NCBI RefSeq assembly: GCF_030127145.1
Contig: NZ_CP126158.1
Coordinates: 434,001 to 498,000, forward strand
From: Halobaculum halobium
GTDB taxonomy: Archaea; Halobacteriota; Halobacteria; Halobacteriales; Haloferacaceae
Direction of reading: 5' to 3'
DNA: 64,000 bases
Shown: positions 26,869 to 35,465 of the stretch, in pieces
Position numbering within the stretch: position 1 is the first letter of the stretch
Layout: each line of letters opens with the position of its first letter
The notes under the pieces: generated by a model
Told to the model about the DNA's origin: nothing
Seen by the model: only the letters and a program-made list of their open reading frames with translations
The model's database searches: none
Made by a program: the position numbers and the translations under genes

Positions 26869-28155
26869 TCAGTCCATTCTGCGTCGTTTCGAGAGCGTCA
26901 TTCCGACCGTTCCGATCCCGATACTCAGCAGGGAGAATCCGGATACCCAGCCCAGATTCGAAGCCGAGTCGTCGGACTGCTGGGGGATCTGGACGGTCAA
27001 TTCTCCGGTCTCGCCGCCCTCGAGGGTGGTCGTTTCGAGGTCGAACAGCTCCTGCTCGTCGATCTCGTCCGAATCGAACGGTCCCGGAAGGACGAACGAC
27101 GCGAGGTGAAGCGTCCGGGAGTCGGCACCCTCAGCCAGGCGGAACCTGACGGTTACGGACGTCGGATCGTCGTCCGCATCGAAGGTGAACGACTGCCCGA
27201 CGATCGTCACGTCTTCGAGTTGTCCCTGGTTGCGCTGCCGCCGAACGGACGGGTTCTGGGTGACGCCGTCCTCGGAGTTGCCAAGGGCCGACAGTAGATC
27301 CCGCGGCCAGTAGGCCGGCGGATCCGGCGGTCGTTCACCGGTCGCGAAGTCGACCTGCCAGTGGACTACCTCCTCGGGAGTCGGGCTGGCGGTCGTAGTC
27401 GGTGTGTCGGTGGGGGTGTCGGTTGGTGTGTCGGTTGGTGTGTCGGTTGGTGTGTCGGTGGGGGTGTCGGTTGGTGTGTCGGTTGGTGTGTCGGTTGGTG
27501 TGTCGGTTGGTGTGTCGGTGGGGGTGTCGGTTGGTGTGTCGGTTGGTGTGTCGGTGGGTGTGTCGGTTGGTGTGTCGGTGGGTGTGTCGGTTGGTGTGTC
27601 GGTTGGTGTGTCGGTTGGTGTGTCGGTTGGTGTGTCGGTGGGTGTGTCTGTGGGGGTGTCGGTTGGTGTGTCGGTGGGGGTGTCGGTGGGGGTGTCCTGA
27701 CCGACACAGAAGATCACGTTGCTGATCGCGGGGCTCGTCCCGAAGTCGATGAACCCACTCGTTCCGCCGGGGTACTGTTCGATGTCTTGACCGCCCTTCA
27801 CCTGCACCACGTCGATCGACTGTTCAGCCGTCCAGTTGAACGACTCTGGCTCGTCGTCGCCGTCGAGGGAGACGTTCGTGATATTGACTCCCATCGCGTC
27901 TCCGCCCTCCGGGGCAAACGATCCGTCCGACTGCGCTTCGAACTTGACGAGCAGCTCCGTCCCGGTGGGGCAAGTGTTCTGCGGTCCGGTCTGCGCCGGG
28001 TTCGATACTCCGCCCTGTCCCGGGTTCGTCTGCAGCGGTTGTCCCATCGTCGCCGCGCCGGCTATCGGGACTCCGCCGGCCGCGAGTACTGCCGCGCCGG
28101 CGACGACGGCCGCGATGCCGACGGCAAGCGCCGCGTTCGTGGATTCTTTACCCAC
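26869..28155 (-). CDS. Secreted cell-surface protein with Asp-Thr-Pro-Thr stalk
   Basis: A 428-residue protein starting with GTG, preceded by a GGTGAG ribosome site. Residues about 8-35 form a hydrophobic export signal. Residues 40-150 form an N-terminal domain with two cysteines (one in NTCPTGTEL, one in VIFCVG) and N-glycosylation sequons (NIT, NVS, NWT). A (DTPT)n stalk follows, coded by the minisatellite at 27409-27696, then a second beta-type domain and a C-terminal membrane helix (WVSGFSLLSIGIGTVGMTL) ending in SKRRR. It looks like a surface-anchored, probably O-glycosylated protein. It lacks a PGF-CTERM motif. I do not recognise a named family. Confidence 0.75.
   Translation of the reverse strand: MGKESTNAALAVGIAAVVAGAAVLAAGGVPIAGAATMGQPLQTNPGQGGVSNPAQTGPQNTCPTGTELLVKFEAQSDGSFAPEGGDAMGVNITNVSLDGDDEPESFNWTAEQSIDVVQVKGGQDIEQYPGGTSGFIDFGTSPAISNVIFCVGQDTPTDTPTDTPTDTPTDTPTDTPTDTPTDTPTDTPTDTPTDTPTDTPTDTPTDTPTDTPTDTPTDTPTDTPTDTPTDTPTDTPTDTPTDTPTDTPTDTPTTTASPTPEEVVHWQVDFATGERPPDPPAYWPRDLLSALGNSEDGVTQNPSVRRQRNQGQLEDVTIVGQSFTFDADDDPTSVTVRFRLAEGADSRTLHLASFVLPGPFDSDEIDEQELFDLETTTLEGGETGELTVQIPQQSDDSASNLGWVSGFSLLSIGIGTVGMTLSKRRRMD
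27409..27696. repeat. 12-bp tandem repeat (24 units) coding Asp-Thr-Pro-Thr
   Basis: Twenty-four 12-bp units in perfect register. The + strand unit is GGTTGGTGTGTC with variants at a few positions (GGTGGGGGTGTC, GGTGGGTGTGTC, TGTGGGGGTGTC). Read on the - strand every variant still codes DTPT, so all changes are silent. Units 27421-27480 and 27481-27540 are identical 60-bp blocks, showing recent block duplication. Changes in unit number keep the frame and would alter stalk length. Confidence 0.95.
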
Positions 28156-28387
28156 GCGTTCTCACCTTGGTCGGCCGGAGACGTCCGTCGCGATCTGTCG
28201 ATCGTTCCGGTGTAGTATGATGATATCCGCTCATGACGACTGTGCGAATACATGTCATATTGATAAGTATACACAGCCAATATCGACGTATTTGGTGGAT
28301 AACGGTGGGTATTCGCGCGTCCAAGTCACGACGAACCTGGATCGACAGCACGGTTCAGAGTCCCGTCGCCGCCCGAGAGGAGAACGG

Positions 28388-28391
28388 TTTT
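28388..28391 (+). promoter_or_regulatory. T-rich TATA element for tdk
   Basis: GTTTTG centred 29 bp before ATG 28418. Confidence 0.35.
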
Positions 28392-28417
28392 GGGTGCCGG
28401 CGTCGCCCCGTCGTGGT

Positions 28418-29005
28418 ATGCACGCGATCACCGGCTCCGGCTGGATCGAGGTCATCTCGGGTTCGATGTTCTCCGGAAAGACCGAGGAACTCCTCCGACG
28501 GCTTCGTCGCGCGGAGATCGCGGGCCAGGAGATAGCCGTCTTCACGCCCGCGCTCGACGACCGCTACGGCGAGACGACCATCGGCACCCACAACGGCCGC
28601 TCGTGGGAGGCGAGCGTCGTCGACAACGAGGACGAGGGGCCGTGGGACATCGCGGACGAATTGAACGGCGAGATGGTCGTCGCGATCGACGAGGCGAACT
28701 TCTTCTCGGACGCACTCGTCGAGGTCTGTCAGGCGCTGGCGGAGGACGACCGACGCGTCATCGTCTCCGGAACCGACCAGACGTACCGCGGGGAGCCGTT
28801 CCACCCGCTGCCGGACCTGATGGCCGTCGCCGAGTACGTCGACAAGCTCCAAGCCATCTGCGCGGAGTGCGGGGAGCCGGCAACGCGTAACCAGCGGCTC
28901 ATCGAGGGCGAGCCGGCCCACGTCGACGATCCGACGATCCTCGTCGGTGCCGAAGAGAGCTATCAGGCGCGGTGTCGGGACTGTCACGTGCTCCGTCGCG
29001 ACTGA
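28418..29005 (+). CDS. tdk: Thymidine kinase (type II)
   Basis: A 195-residue kinase of the TK1 family. The P-loop is GSMFSGKTEE with Lys21, a Walker B-like VVAIDEANFF follows, then the lasso region with zinc cysteines CAECG and CRDC. TYRGEPFHPLPDLMAVAE is the family signature near the thymidine site. It salvages thymidine to dTMP. ATG 28418 gives the family N-terminus directly before the P-loop; the longer frame upstream crosses a divergent promoter region. Confidence 0.93.
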   Translation: MHAITGSGWIEVISGSMFSGKTEELLRRLRRAEIAGQEIAVFTPALDDRYGETTIGTHNGRSWEASVVDNEDEGPWDIADELNGEMVVAIDEANFFSDALVEVCQALAEDDRRVIVSGTDQTYRGEPFHPLPDLMAVAEYVDKLQAICAECGEPATRNQRLIEGEPAHVDDPTILVGAEESYQARCRDCHVLRRD

Positions 29006-29117
29006 ACCAGACGTACGCCGCATCCGCGTCCCGATGTGTACCGGCAAAACGTGCTCGCCCACCCGGAGGCCTCGACGAGACCGCAACCGTCATGGCTGCG
29101 CCGTCGGTAGCCGAGGT

Positions 29118-29720
29118 GTGACGACGTGGGTTGACGATCCCGAGGGGGGGCGGGCACGCGGCCCGAGCGCGGTCGCCCGCGCGTGGGCGGAGGTACTCGT
29201 TCGACCGGTTCGCTTCTTCGGCACCGGCGTCGCGCCCGGGGATCAAGCGCCGGGCCTCGTCTTCGCCGTCTGCGTCGCCGTTGCGTTCGCCGGCGGTCGG
29301 TTCCTCTTCGATCCCGCGAGCATCCCGACGGCGTTCGGCGGGCCGGCGATCTCGGCGGTGGTCTCGCTCCTGTTCGTGGCCGTCTTCGTCGCGCCCGCGG
29401 GCCTCCACTTGACGGCGGCGCTGCAGACGGTGTTGCTGATCCTGTTCGTTCGCGACCGCGCGGGGATCAGCGAGACCGTCCAAGTGATCGCGTACGCGAC
29501 GGCCCCCTGCGCGCTCGCCGGCCCGCCGGTTCCGGAGCTGCGTGCGGCGTGTGCGCTGTACGGCGCCGGACTGCTCGTCATGGGGATCCGCGAGGTCCAC
29601 GAAACGACGACGGTCCGGGCGGTCGCGGCGACGGTCGTGCCGGCGTCGCTGGTGTTCGGCTCCGGCTTCCGCGGCTTCGACGCGATCGCGACCCTGCTGG
29701 CCCGATGGTACATTATCTGA
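29118..29720 (+). CDS. Yip1-like integral membrane protein
   Basis: A 200-residue protein that starts with GTG. A soluble N-terminus (TTWVDDPEGG) precedes VLVRPVRFFGTGVAPGDQAPGLVFAVCVAVAF, typical of haloarchaeal Yip1-domain proteins, and about five hydrophobic segments follow. Function in archaea is unknown. It stands alone between tdk and the DHH-like gene. Confidence 0.75.
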   Translation: MTTWVDDPEGGRARGPSAVARAWAEVLVRPVRFFGTGVAPGDQAPGLVFAVCVAVAFAGGRFLFDPASIPTAFGGPAISAVVSLLFVAVFVAPAGLHLTAALQTVLLILFVRDRAGISETVQVIAYATAPCALAGPPVPELRAACALYGAGLLVMGIREVHETTTVRAVAATVVPASLVFGSGFRGFDAIATLLARWYII

Positions 29721-29827
29721 CGGCGTCGCCGCGGCCGTCCGTGAGAGACGCGGCCGACGCTCGGACGCTATCCGGGGAGCATAAAGCGGTCGTTCGACGG
29801 ATGCACGCGTCGGCGTTTCGACAACCG

Positions 29828-29831
29828 TTTT
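29828..29831 (+). promoter_or_regulatory. T-rich TATA element for the DHH/OB gene
   Basis: GTTTTA centred 28 bp before ATG 29858. Confidence 0.4.
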
Positions 29832-29857
29832 AGGCAGGGACCACTGATTCAACGCAA

Positions 29858-32005
29858 ATGGGTAAGTGTATCATCTGTGGTGCGTCCGTGGACGGACGCA
29901 TCTGCTCCTCCCACGAGGAAGACGTCGTCTTCGAGTTCCGCGGCAACGACCCGAACCAACTGAAACCGAACCGATTCTACAGCGGCATCGTCGACGGCTA
30001 CGCCGACTTCGGCGTGTTCATCGACCTGTCGTCCAACGTCACCGGCCTCCTGCACCGCTCCGAACTCGACCGCCGGCTCGAGTCGCTCGACTGGGAGCCC
30101 GGAGACGAGGTGTTCGTCCAGGTGAAGAACGTGCGCGAGAACGGCAACGTCGACCTCGCGTGGTCCATCCGGCAGTCCGAGCGAGAGTTCCGCGGCGTGC
30201 TCGCTCAGGACGGGACCGAGGAAGTCGAGCCCGACTCGAACGACAGCGAGGACGGCAGCGGCGACTCCGCCGTGACACACAAACCGACGCCCGACGAGCC
30301 CGGCACCGACGACGAGTCCGAGGCGGCCGACGAGCCCAACGATGGCGGCGACGGATCGACGACAGAGGCCGAGGCCGACGACAGCGGGTCCGAGGGCGGC
30401 CAATCGCAGGCGGCCCAGGGCGCGTCCGAAGACAGCGACGACGGCGACGACGGCGACGACGTCGAGGCCGTCCGCGAACAGAAGCAGTCGACGCCCGACG
30501 ACGACGGCGAGCGCGTTGACATCGGCACGTTGTCCGACCGCGTCGGCGAGACGATCCGCATCGAAGGCGAGGTCGTCGGCGCGCGCCAGACGGGCGGTCC
30601 GACGGTGTTCGAACTGCGCGACGAGACGGGCGTCGTCGACTGCGCGGCCTTCGTGCAGGCCGGCGTCCGCGCCTACCCCGAGATCGAGGTCGGCGACATC
30701 GTTCGCCTCGAGGGCGACGTGGAGGTCCGGCGCAACGAGATACAGGTCGAAACGGATGCGCTGGCGGCGCTCGAGGGAAATGAGAGCGCGGCCGTCGAGC
30801 GACGCTTGGCCGACGCGCTGACGGACGAAGCCCGCCCCGACGGCGTCGTCACCCTCGGCGAGCACCCGGCGATCGAGACCGTCGGCGACGACCTGCTCGA
30901 GGCCGCCGAAGCCGTCCGCCGCGCGGTCATCGAGTCCCGCCCGATCGTCGTTCGCCACGCCGCCACCGCCGACGGCTACGTCGCCGGCGCGGCCGTCGAG
31001 CGCGCGGTCCTCCCGCTGATCCGCGAGGAGCACGCCAAGAGCGACGCCGAGTACCACTACTTCACGCGCCGGCCGCTCGACGAGCCGGTGTACGACATGG
31101 ACGCGGCGACGAAGGACGCGACCCGGATGCTCCAGGACCGCGACCGCCACGGCGAGCAGCTCCCGCTCGTGCTCCTGCTGGGCACCGGCTCGACCGTCGA
31201 GTCCGAGGACGGGCTCGACCTGCTGGGCGTCTACGACGCCGAGCGCGTCGTCGTCGACGCCGCGACGGCGGATCCCGAGATCGCCGACGCGGTCGCGACG
31301 CTCGTCAACCCCGGGCTCGCGGGCGCCGAGACCGCCGACCTGACCACCGGCGCGATCGCGTCGGTGCTGGCTGCGACCGTGAACGGGGACGTGACCGACG
31401 ACCTCGCGCACCTCCCGGCGGTGAGTTACTGGGAGGGGACACCCGAGGCGTACGCCGACCTCGCGACCGACGCCGGCGTCGACGCCGATCGCGTCACCGA
31501 GTTGCGCGAGGCAATCGCGCTGGAGGCGTACTACCAGAGCTACCAGGACAAGCGCGAACTGATCACCGACATCCTCTTCGACAGCGAGGGCGGCGACCTC
31601 GCGGGCCACATCGCGGGACAGTTCCGCGAGAAGCTGGAGACGGAACTGGAGACCGCCGAGGCGAACATCGAGGAGCGAGAGGTCGACGACTTCACCTTCG
31701 CCGCGCTCGACGCCGACGCGTACAGCCACCGCTTCGACTTCCCGTCGACGACGCTGCTGGCCGACGAACTCCAGCGGCGGGGCGAGCGCGACGCGACGGT
31801 CGTGTACGGCACCGACGAGCTGTACGTGCGCGCCGACGGCGACGTCGACGTGCGCTCGGCCGCCGGCGACGCCGCGATGGCGGTGCCCGACGCGGGCGTC
31901 ACCGCCGTCGGCGTTCGCCAGGGCCGCATCGAGTACCTCGCCGGCCGCCGCGACGAGGTGACCGACGCCGTCGTCGACGCGGTCGCGGGACAGCTGAACG
32001 ACTGA
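29858..32005 (+). CDS. DHH/RecJ-like protein with zinc, S1 and OB domains, degenerate active site
   Basis: A 715-residue protein. A zinc knuckle comes first (Cys4, Cys7, Cys16, His19), then an S1 RNA-binding domain (about 38-105), a long acidic linker (about 115-215), an OB-fold (about 220-300, FELRDETGVVDCAAF), then a RecJ/Cdc45-like DHH domain and a DHHA1-like C-terminus. The catalytic motifs are broken: the HxDxDG motif reads RHAATADG, and the DHH triplet reads DAA (VVVDAATADP). It is likely a nucleic-acid-binding scaffold, not a nuclease. The GINS gene lies 11 kb away. Domain assignment is confident; role is inference. Confidence 0.82.
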   Translation: MGKCIICGASVDGRICSSHEEDVVFEFRGNDPNQLKPNRFYSGIVDGYADFGVFIDLSSNVTGLLHRSELDRRLESLDWEPGDEVFVQVKNVRENGNVDLAWSIRQSEREFRGVLAQDGTEEVEPDSNDSEDGSGDSAVTHKPTPDEPGTDDESEAADEPNDGGDGSTTEAEADDSGSEGGQSQAAQGASEDSDDGDDGDDVEAVREQKQSTPDDDGERVDIGTLSDRVGETIRIEGEVVGARQTGGPTVFELRDETGVVDCAAFVQAGVRAYPEIEVGDIVRLEGDVEVRRNEIQVETDALAALEGNESAAVERRLADALTDEARPDGVVTLGEHPAIETVGDDLLEAAEAVRRAVIESRPIVVRHAATADGYVAGAAVERAVLPLIREEHAKSDAEYHYFTRRPLDEPVYDMDAATKDATRMLQDRDRHGEQLPLVLLLGTGSTVESEDGLDLLGVYDAERVVVDAATADPEIADAVATLVNPGLAGAETADLTTGAIASVLAATVNGDVTDDLAHLPAVSYWEGTPEAYADLATDAGVDADRVTELREAIALEAYYQSYQDKRELITDILFDSEGGDLAGHIAGQFREKLETELETAEANIEEREVDDFTFAALDADAYSHRFDFPSTTLLADELQRRGERDATVVYGTDELYVRADGDVDVRSAAGDAAMAVPDAGVTAVGVRQGRIEYLAGRRDEVTDAVVDAVAGQLND

Positions 32006-32340
32006 GCGCGACGCGGGCCTCCGTCTTATCGCGGTCCGTCTTCTCCGAGGAGGTACGAACGGAATCGCTCTCACGCGGTGGCGCGTGCCGGCGAGGCTCC
32101 GTTTCCGGCCGACGCGCCCGAGGTTCACGCGAGCGACGCGAGTGTGAACACAGCAAGGCTTGATCTGACAGGGATGAGGAGGACCGAGCGGAGCGAGTGC
32201 CGAGCGAATCGGCCGGAGGAGGACGTGGCTGTGGGCGAGACTTCCGACGGATCGGGCTCCCTGACCGGGCCCGCAGAGCCGCGCAGCACTGATCCCCACG
32301 AACGAAACCCTTACCCACCGAACGCGACCACTCACACCTA
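32006..32340. other. Intergenic region upstream of elp3
   Basis: No convincing gene in 335 bp. An 87-codon open frame at 32078-32341 has no family features and poor context. The stretch near 32181-32212 carries short purine-rich repeats (GACCGAGCGGAGCGAG and CGAGCGAA) that resemble degenerate spacer sequence common in haloarchaea. A weak CTTAC at 32310-32314 may be the elp3 promoter. Confidence 0.4.
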
Positions 32341-34116
32341 ATGAGCGGCACCGCAGAGCCGGACCCCGAGCTGTCGGCGTACGCCGAGCAGTCCGACGAG
32401 CCCGAGGCGTTCGAGCGCGCCTGCGCACACCTCGTCGAGCAGATTCTCGACGGCGAGGTCGACCGCGACGGCCTCGAATCCGCCAAGCTCGACGCCTGCT
32501 CGGCGTTCTCCTCGCCGAAGGTGCCCCAGAACACCGACCTCCTCCAGCGTGCCCCCGAGGGCCGGAGGGAGGCGGTCCGCGAGGTCGTCCGGCGCAAGCC
32601 CGTGCGCACCGCCTCGGGCGTGTCGCCGGTCGCGATCATGACGTCGCCGCACACGTGCCCGCACGGGAAGTGCCTCTACTGCCCGGGCGGCCCCGCCTCC
32701 GAGTTCGACTCCTCCCAGAGCTACACCGGCCACGAGCCCGCCGCCGCTCGGGGCCAGCAGAACGACTACGACCCGTACGGCCAGGTCACCCTCCGCCTGG
32801 AGCAACTGCGCCACATCGGTCACCCGGTCGACAAGGCCGAGTTGATCCTCATGGGCGGGACGATGACCGCCCGCTCGCACGACTACCAGGAGTGGTTCGT
32901 CAAGCGGGCGCTGCAGGCGATGAACGAGTACGACACCGACGCGCGGCCGAACCCCGCCGAGGGGCGTAGTTTCGCGCAGGATCCGGCGGCGTACGACTTC
33001 GAATATCTGGAGGACGTGAAGTCGCGCAACGAACAGGCCGACGTGCGCTGCGTCGGCATCACGTTCGAGACGAAGCCCGACTGGTGTGACCCCGAGCAGA
33101 TCGACCGGATGCTGACGCTCGGCGGCACGAAGGTCGAGGTCGGCGTCCAGACGACCTACGAGCGCGTGAACCGCGAGATGCACCGGGGCCACGGCAACCA
33201 GGCGTCGGTCGACGCGAACCGTCGGCTGCGCGACGCCGCGTTCAAGGTTGGCTTCCACATGATGCCGGGGCAGCCCGGAATGACCGCGGAGATGTGTCGG
33301 GAGGACTTCCGACAGCTGTTCGAGAACCCCGACTGGCGCCCGGACTACCTGAAGATCTACCCGACGCTCGTCGTCCGCGGCACCCGGGTGTACGACTCGT
33401 GGCGGCGCGACGAGTTCGAGCCGCTCGACAACGACGAGGCCGCCGATCTCGTCGCCGACGCGATGGATCAGATCCCGAAGTACTGCCGGCTCCAGCGCGT
33501 CCAGCGCGACATCCCCGCCGACTTCATCGACGCCGGCGTCTGGAAGTCGAACCTCCGGCAACTGGCCGAGCAGCGCGCAGACGAGAAGGGCTACACCCTG
33601 CGTGACATCCGCGCCCGCGAGGTCGGGCACAACGACGCCGACCCGCGCCCCGAAGACGTCGAACTGGACGTGGTGACCTACGAGTCCGGCGGCGGGCTGG
33701 AACACTTCATCTCCTTCGAGGACGCCGAACGGGACCTGCTGATCGGGTTCTGTCGCCTCCGGTTCCCGTCGTACTCACACGCCGCGCCGGGCGCCGGCCC
33801 CGCGGCCGACGGCGACGCCGTGCGCCGGGAACTGACGGACGCGGCGCTCGTCCGGGAACTTCACGTGTACGGGTCGCCGGCGACGTTCGACGGCGCGGGC
33901 GACGGGGGAGCCGCGGGCGGAACCGCCGGGTCCGCCGACGACGGGGACTGGCAACACCGCGGGTACGGTCGGCGGCTGCTCCGAGAGGCCGAGGACATCG
34001 CCGACGACGCCGGCTTCCCGAAGCTCTCTGTGATCTCCGGGATCGGCGTGCGCGGCTACTACCGGGACAAGCTCGGCTACCACCAGGACGGCCCGTACGT
34101 GAGCAAGCGACTGTAG
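32341..34116 (+). CDS. elp3: Elp3-family tRNA wobble-uridine carboxymethyltransferase (radical SAM/GNAT)
   Basis: A 591-residue enzyme. The radical SAM cluster motif CPHGKCLYC (Cys106, Cys111, Cys114; CX4CX2C) is typical of Elp3, followed by the MGGTMTAR and TFETKPDWC segments of the barrel. The C-terminal 130 residues form a GNAT acetyl-CoA domain (RGYGRRLLREAEDIA, GYYRDKLGYHQDGPYV). Archaeal Elp3 acts alone to make the cm5U34 intermediate on tRNA. A Gly/Ala-rich insertion lies in the GNAT domain near residue 525. Confidence 0.94.
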   Translation: MSGTAEPDPELSAYAEQSDEPEAFERACAHLVEQILDGEVDRDGLESAKLDACSAFSSPKVPQNTDLLQRAPEGRREAVREVVRRKPVRTASGVSPVAIMTSPHTCPHGKCLYCPGGPASEFDSSQSYTGHEPAAARGQQNDYDPYGQVTLRLEQLRHIGHPVDKAELILMGGTMTARSHDYQEWFVKRALQAMNEYDTDARPNPAEGRSFAQDPAAYDFEYLEDVKSRNEQADVRCVGITFETKPDWCDPEQIDRMLTLGGTKVEVGVQTTYERVNREMHRGHGNQASVDANRRLRDAAFKVGFHMMPGQPGMTAEMCREDFRQLFENPDWRPDYLKIYPTLVVRGTRVYDSWRRDEFEPLDNDEAADLVADAMDQIPKYCRLQRVQRDIPADFIDAGVWKSNLRQLAEQRADEKGYTLRDIRAREVGHNDADPRPEDVELDVVTYESGGGLEHFISFEDAERDLLIGFCRLRFPSYSHAAPGAGPAADGDAVRRELTDAALVRELHVYGSPATFDGAGDGGAAGGTAGSADDGDWQHRGYGRRLLREAEDIADDAGFPKLSVISGIGVRGYYRDKLGYHQDGPYVSKRL

Positions 34117-34179
34117 ACGGGGCCGTCGGAGCGACCGCACCGCAACTGAGAATCGCGTCCGATAGGCGCACCGCCGCGC

Positions 34180-34184
34180 TTTTT
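34180..34184 (+). promoter_or_regulatory. T-rich TATA element for the MscS gene
   Basis: CTTTTTG centred 26 bp before ATG 34208. Confidence 0.45.
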
Positions 34185-34207
34185 GCTCCCGTGTCAGTTG
34201 CGAGGGT

Positions 34208-35404
34208 ATGCGACTTGCGCTCCTCGCGGCCCTCCGGGAGACCCTCGAGGGGTTCGTGACGACCGAAGCGCGGCTGGCGGCGACGGTCGTCCTCCTCACG
34301 TCGGCGGGCGTGACGGCGCTGCTGTTCACGCCGCGGGCGGTACGGATCGTCCACACGCTCGTCCGCGACCGCGTGCTCGCGAACGAGCGCGTTCCAGTCG
34401 AGGCATCGGAGTTCGACTGGCGAGTCCCGATCAACGCAATCGTCCGCACCCTCCAGTTCGCGGTGCTGCTCGGTTCCGGGCTCGCGATCCTGGTCGTGTG
34501 GGGGTACGTCGACGTGGCGCTCGCGACGGTGGCCGCGATGGCCGCGACGCTGCCGACGCTGGCGAAGGCGCTCACGTCGGTCGGAGTCGTCGCCGCCGCG
34601 TTGATCGCGATCGACGTGTTGGAGTCTCGCCTCGACGACTACGCCGCCGAGTCCGACGCGATCAACCAACACCAGCAGGGGATCGTGTTCCGCGTGCTCC
34701 AGGTGTCGGTGCTGGTGGCCGCGATCGTGAGCGGACTCACGGTGTGGGGTATCGACCTGGGCGGCCTGCTCGTCGGCGCGGGGTTCCTCGGAATCGTGAT
34801 CGGGACGGCCGCGCGCACGACCATCGGGTCGCTCATCGCCGGGTTCGTCCTCATGTTCTCGCGGCCGTTCGAGCTGGGCGACTGGGTCGAGATCGACGGC
34901 GAGGAGGGGATCGTCGCGGACATCACCGTGATCAACACCCGAATCCGCACCGCAAGCGGCGAGGTCGTCGTCATCCCGAACGAGCGCGTCGCCAACGCGA
35001 CCATCTCCAACCGGACCCGGATGGGACAGCTCCGGCTTTCGGTCGACGTTGGCGTCGACTACGACGCCGATCTGGAGCGCGCAGAGGCGGTTGTCGGCGA
35101 GGCCCTCGCCGACGTGAACCACGTCGAGGACAATCCGCCGACGCAGGTGGTCCCGAAGTCGCTGAGCGACTCGGCCGTCGTGCTCGAGTGTCGGTTCTGG
35201 ATCGACACGCCGAGCGCGCCAAAGCGCGCGCTGGCGACCGCCGCGGTCGTCCGCGAGGTGAAAACCGCCCTCGACGACGCCGGGATCAAGATCCCCTACC
35301 CGCAACGCGAGATCGCCGGCCGCGAGGAGACCGGCGGGTTCCGCGTCGCCGAGGGCGACGGCGACCAGATCGGAGCCGCGGCCGTTCCCGGTGACGACGA
35401 CTGA
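34208..35404 (+). CDS. Small-conductance mechanosensitive channel, MscS family
   Basis: A 398-residue membrane protein with four N-terminal hydrophobic segments, then the MscS pore helix and beta domain: LLVGAGFLGIVIGTAARTTIGSLIAGF leading into FELGDWVEIDGEEGIVADIT and TASGEVVVIPNERVANATISNRTR, which is the family core. The C-terminal alpha-beta domain follows. It should gate on membrane tension to release solutes on osmotic down-shock. It stands alone with its own promoter. Confidence 0.92.
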   Translation: MRLALLAALRETLEGFVTTEARLAATVVLLTSAGVTALLFTPRAVRIVHTLVRDRVLANERVPVEASEFDWRVPINAIVRTLQFAVLLGSGLAILVVWGYVDVALATVAAMAATLPTLAKALTSVGVVAAALIAIDVLESRLDDYAAESDAINQHQQGIVFRVLQVSVLVAAIVSGLTVWGIDLGGLLVGAGFLGIVIGTAARTTIGSLIAGFVLMFSRPFELGDWVEIDGEEGIVADITVINTRIRTASGEVVVIPNERVANATISNRTRMGQLRLSVDVGVDYDADLERAEAVVGEALADVNHVEDNPPTQVVPKSLSDSAVVLECRFWIDTPSAPKRALATAAVVREVKTALDDAGIKIPYPQREIAGREETGGFRVAEGDGDQIGAAAVPGDDD

Positions 35405-35435
35405 GCGGCCGAGGAGGCTCGCCCGGACCGGTAGC

Positions 35436-35439
35436 TTTT
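35436..35439 (+). promoter_or_regulatory. T-rich TATA element for the ZIP gene
   Basis: CTTTTG centred 28 bp before the GTG start at 35466. Confidence 0.4.
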
Positions 35440-35465
35440 GATGGAGTCCGGGCGGTGGCTCAGAC

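Noticed and set aside
27409-27696. CRISPR array
   Set aside because: Units are 12 bp and contiguous with no spacers; it is a coding minisatellite.
27404-27700. Val-Ser-Gly repeat protein on the + strand
   Set aside because: It is the reverse reading of the (DTPT)n repeat; the flanking domains, signal and membrane helix are on the - strand only.
32078-32341. 87-codon open frame before elp3
   Set aside because: No family feature, weak start context and repetitive spacer-like DNA.
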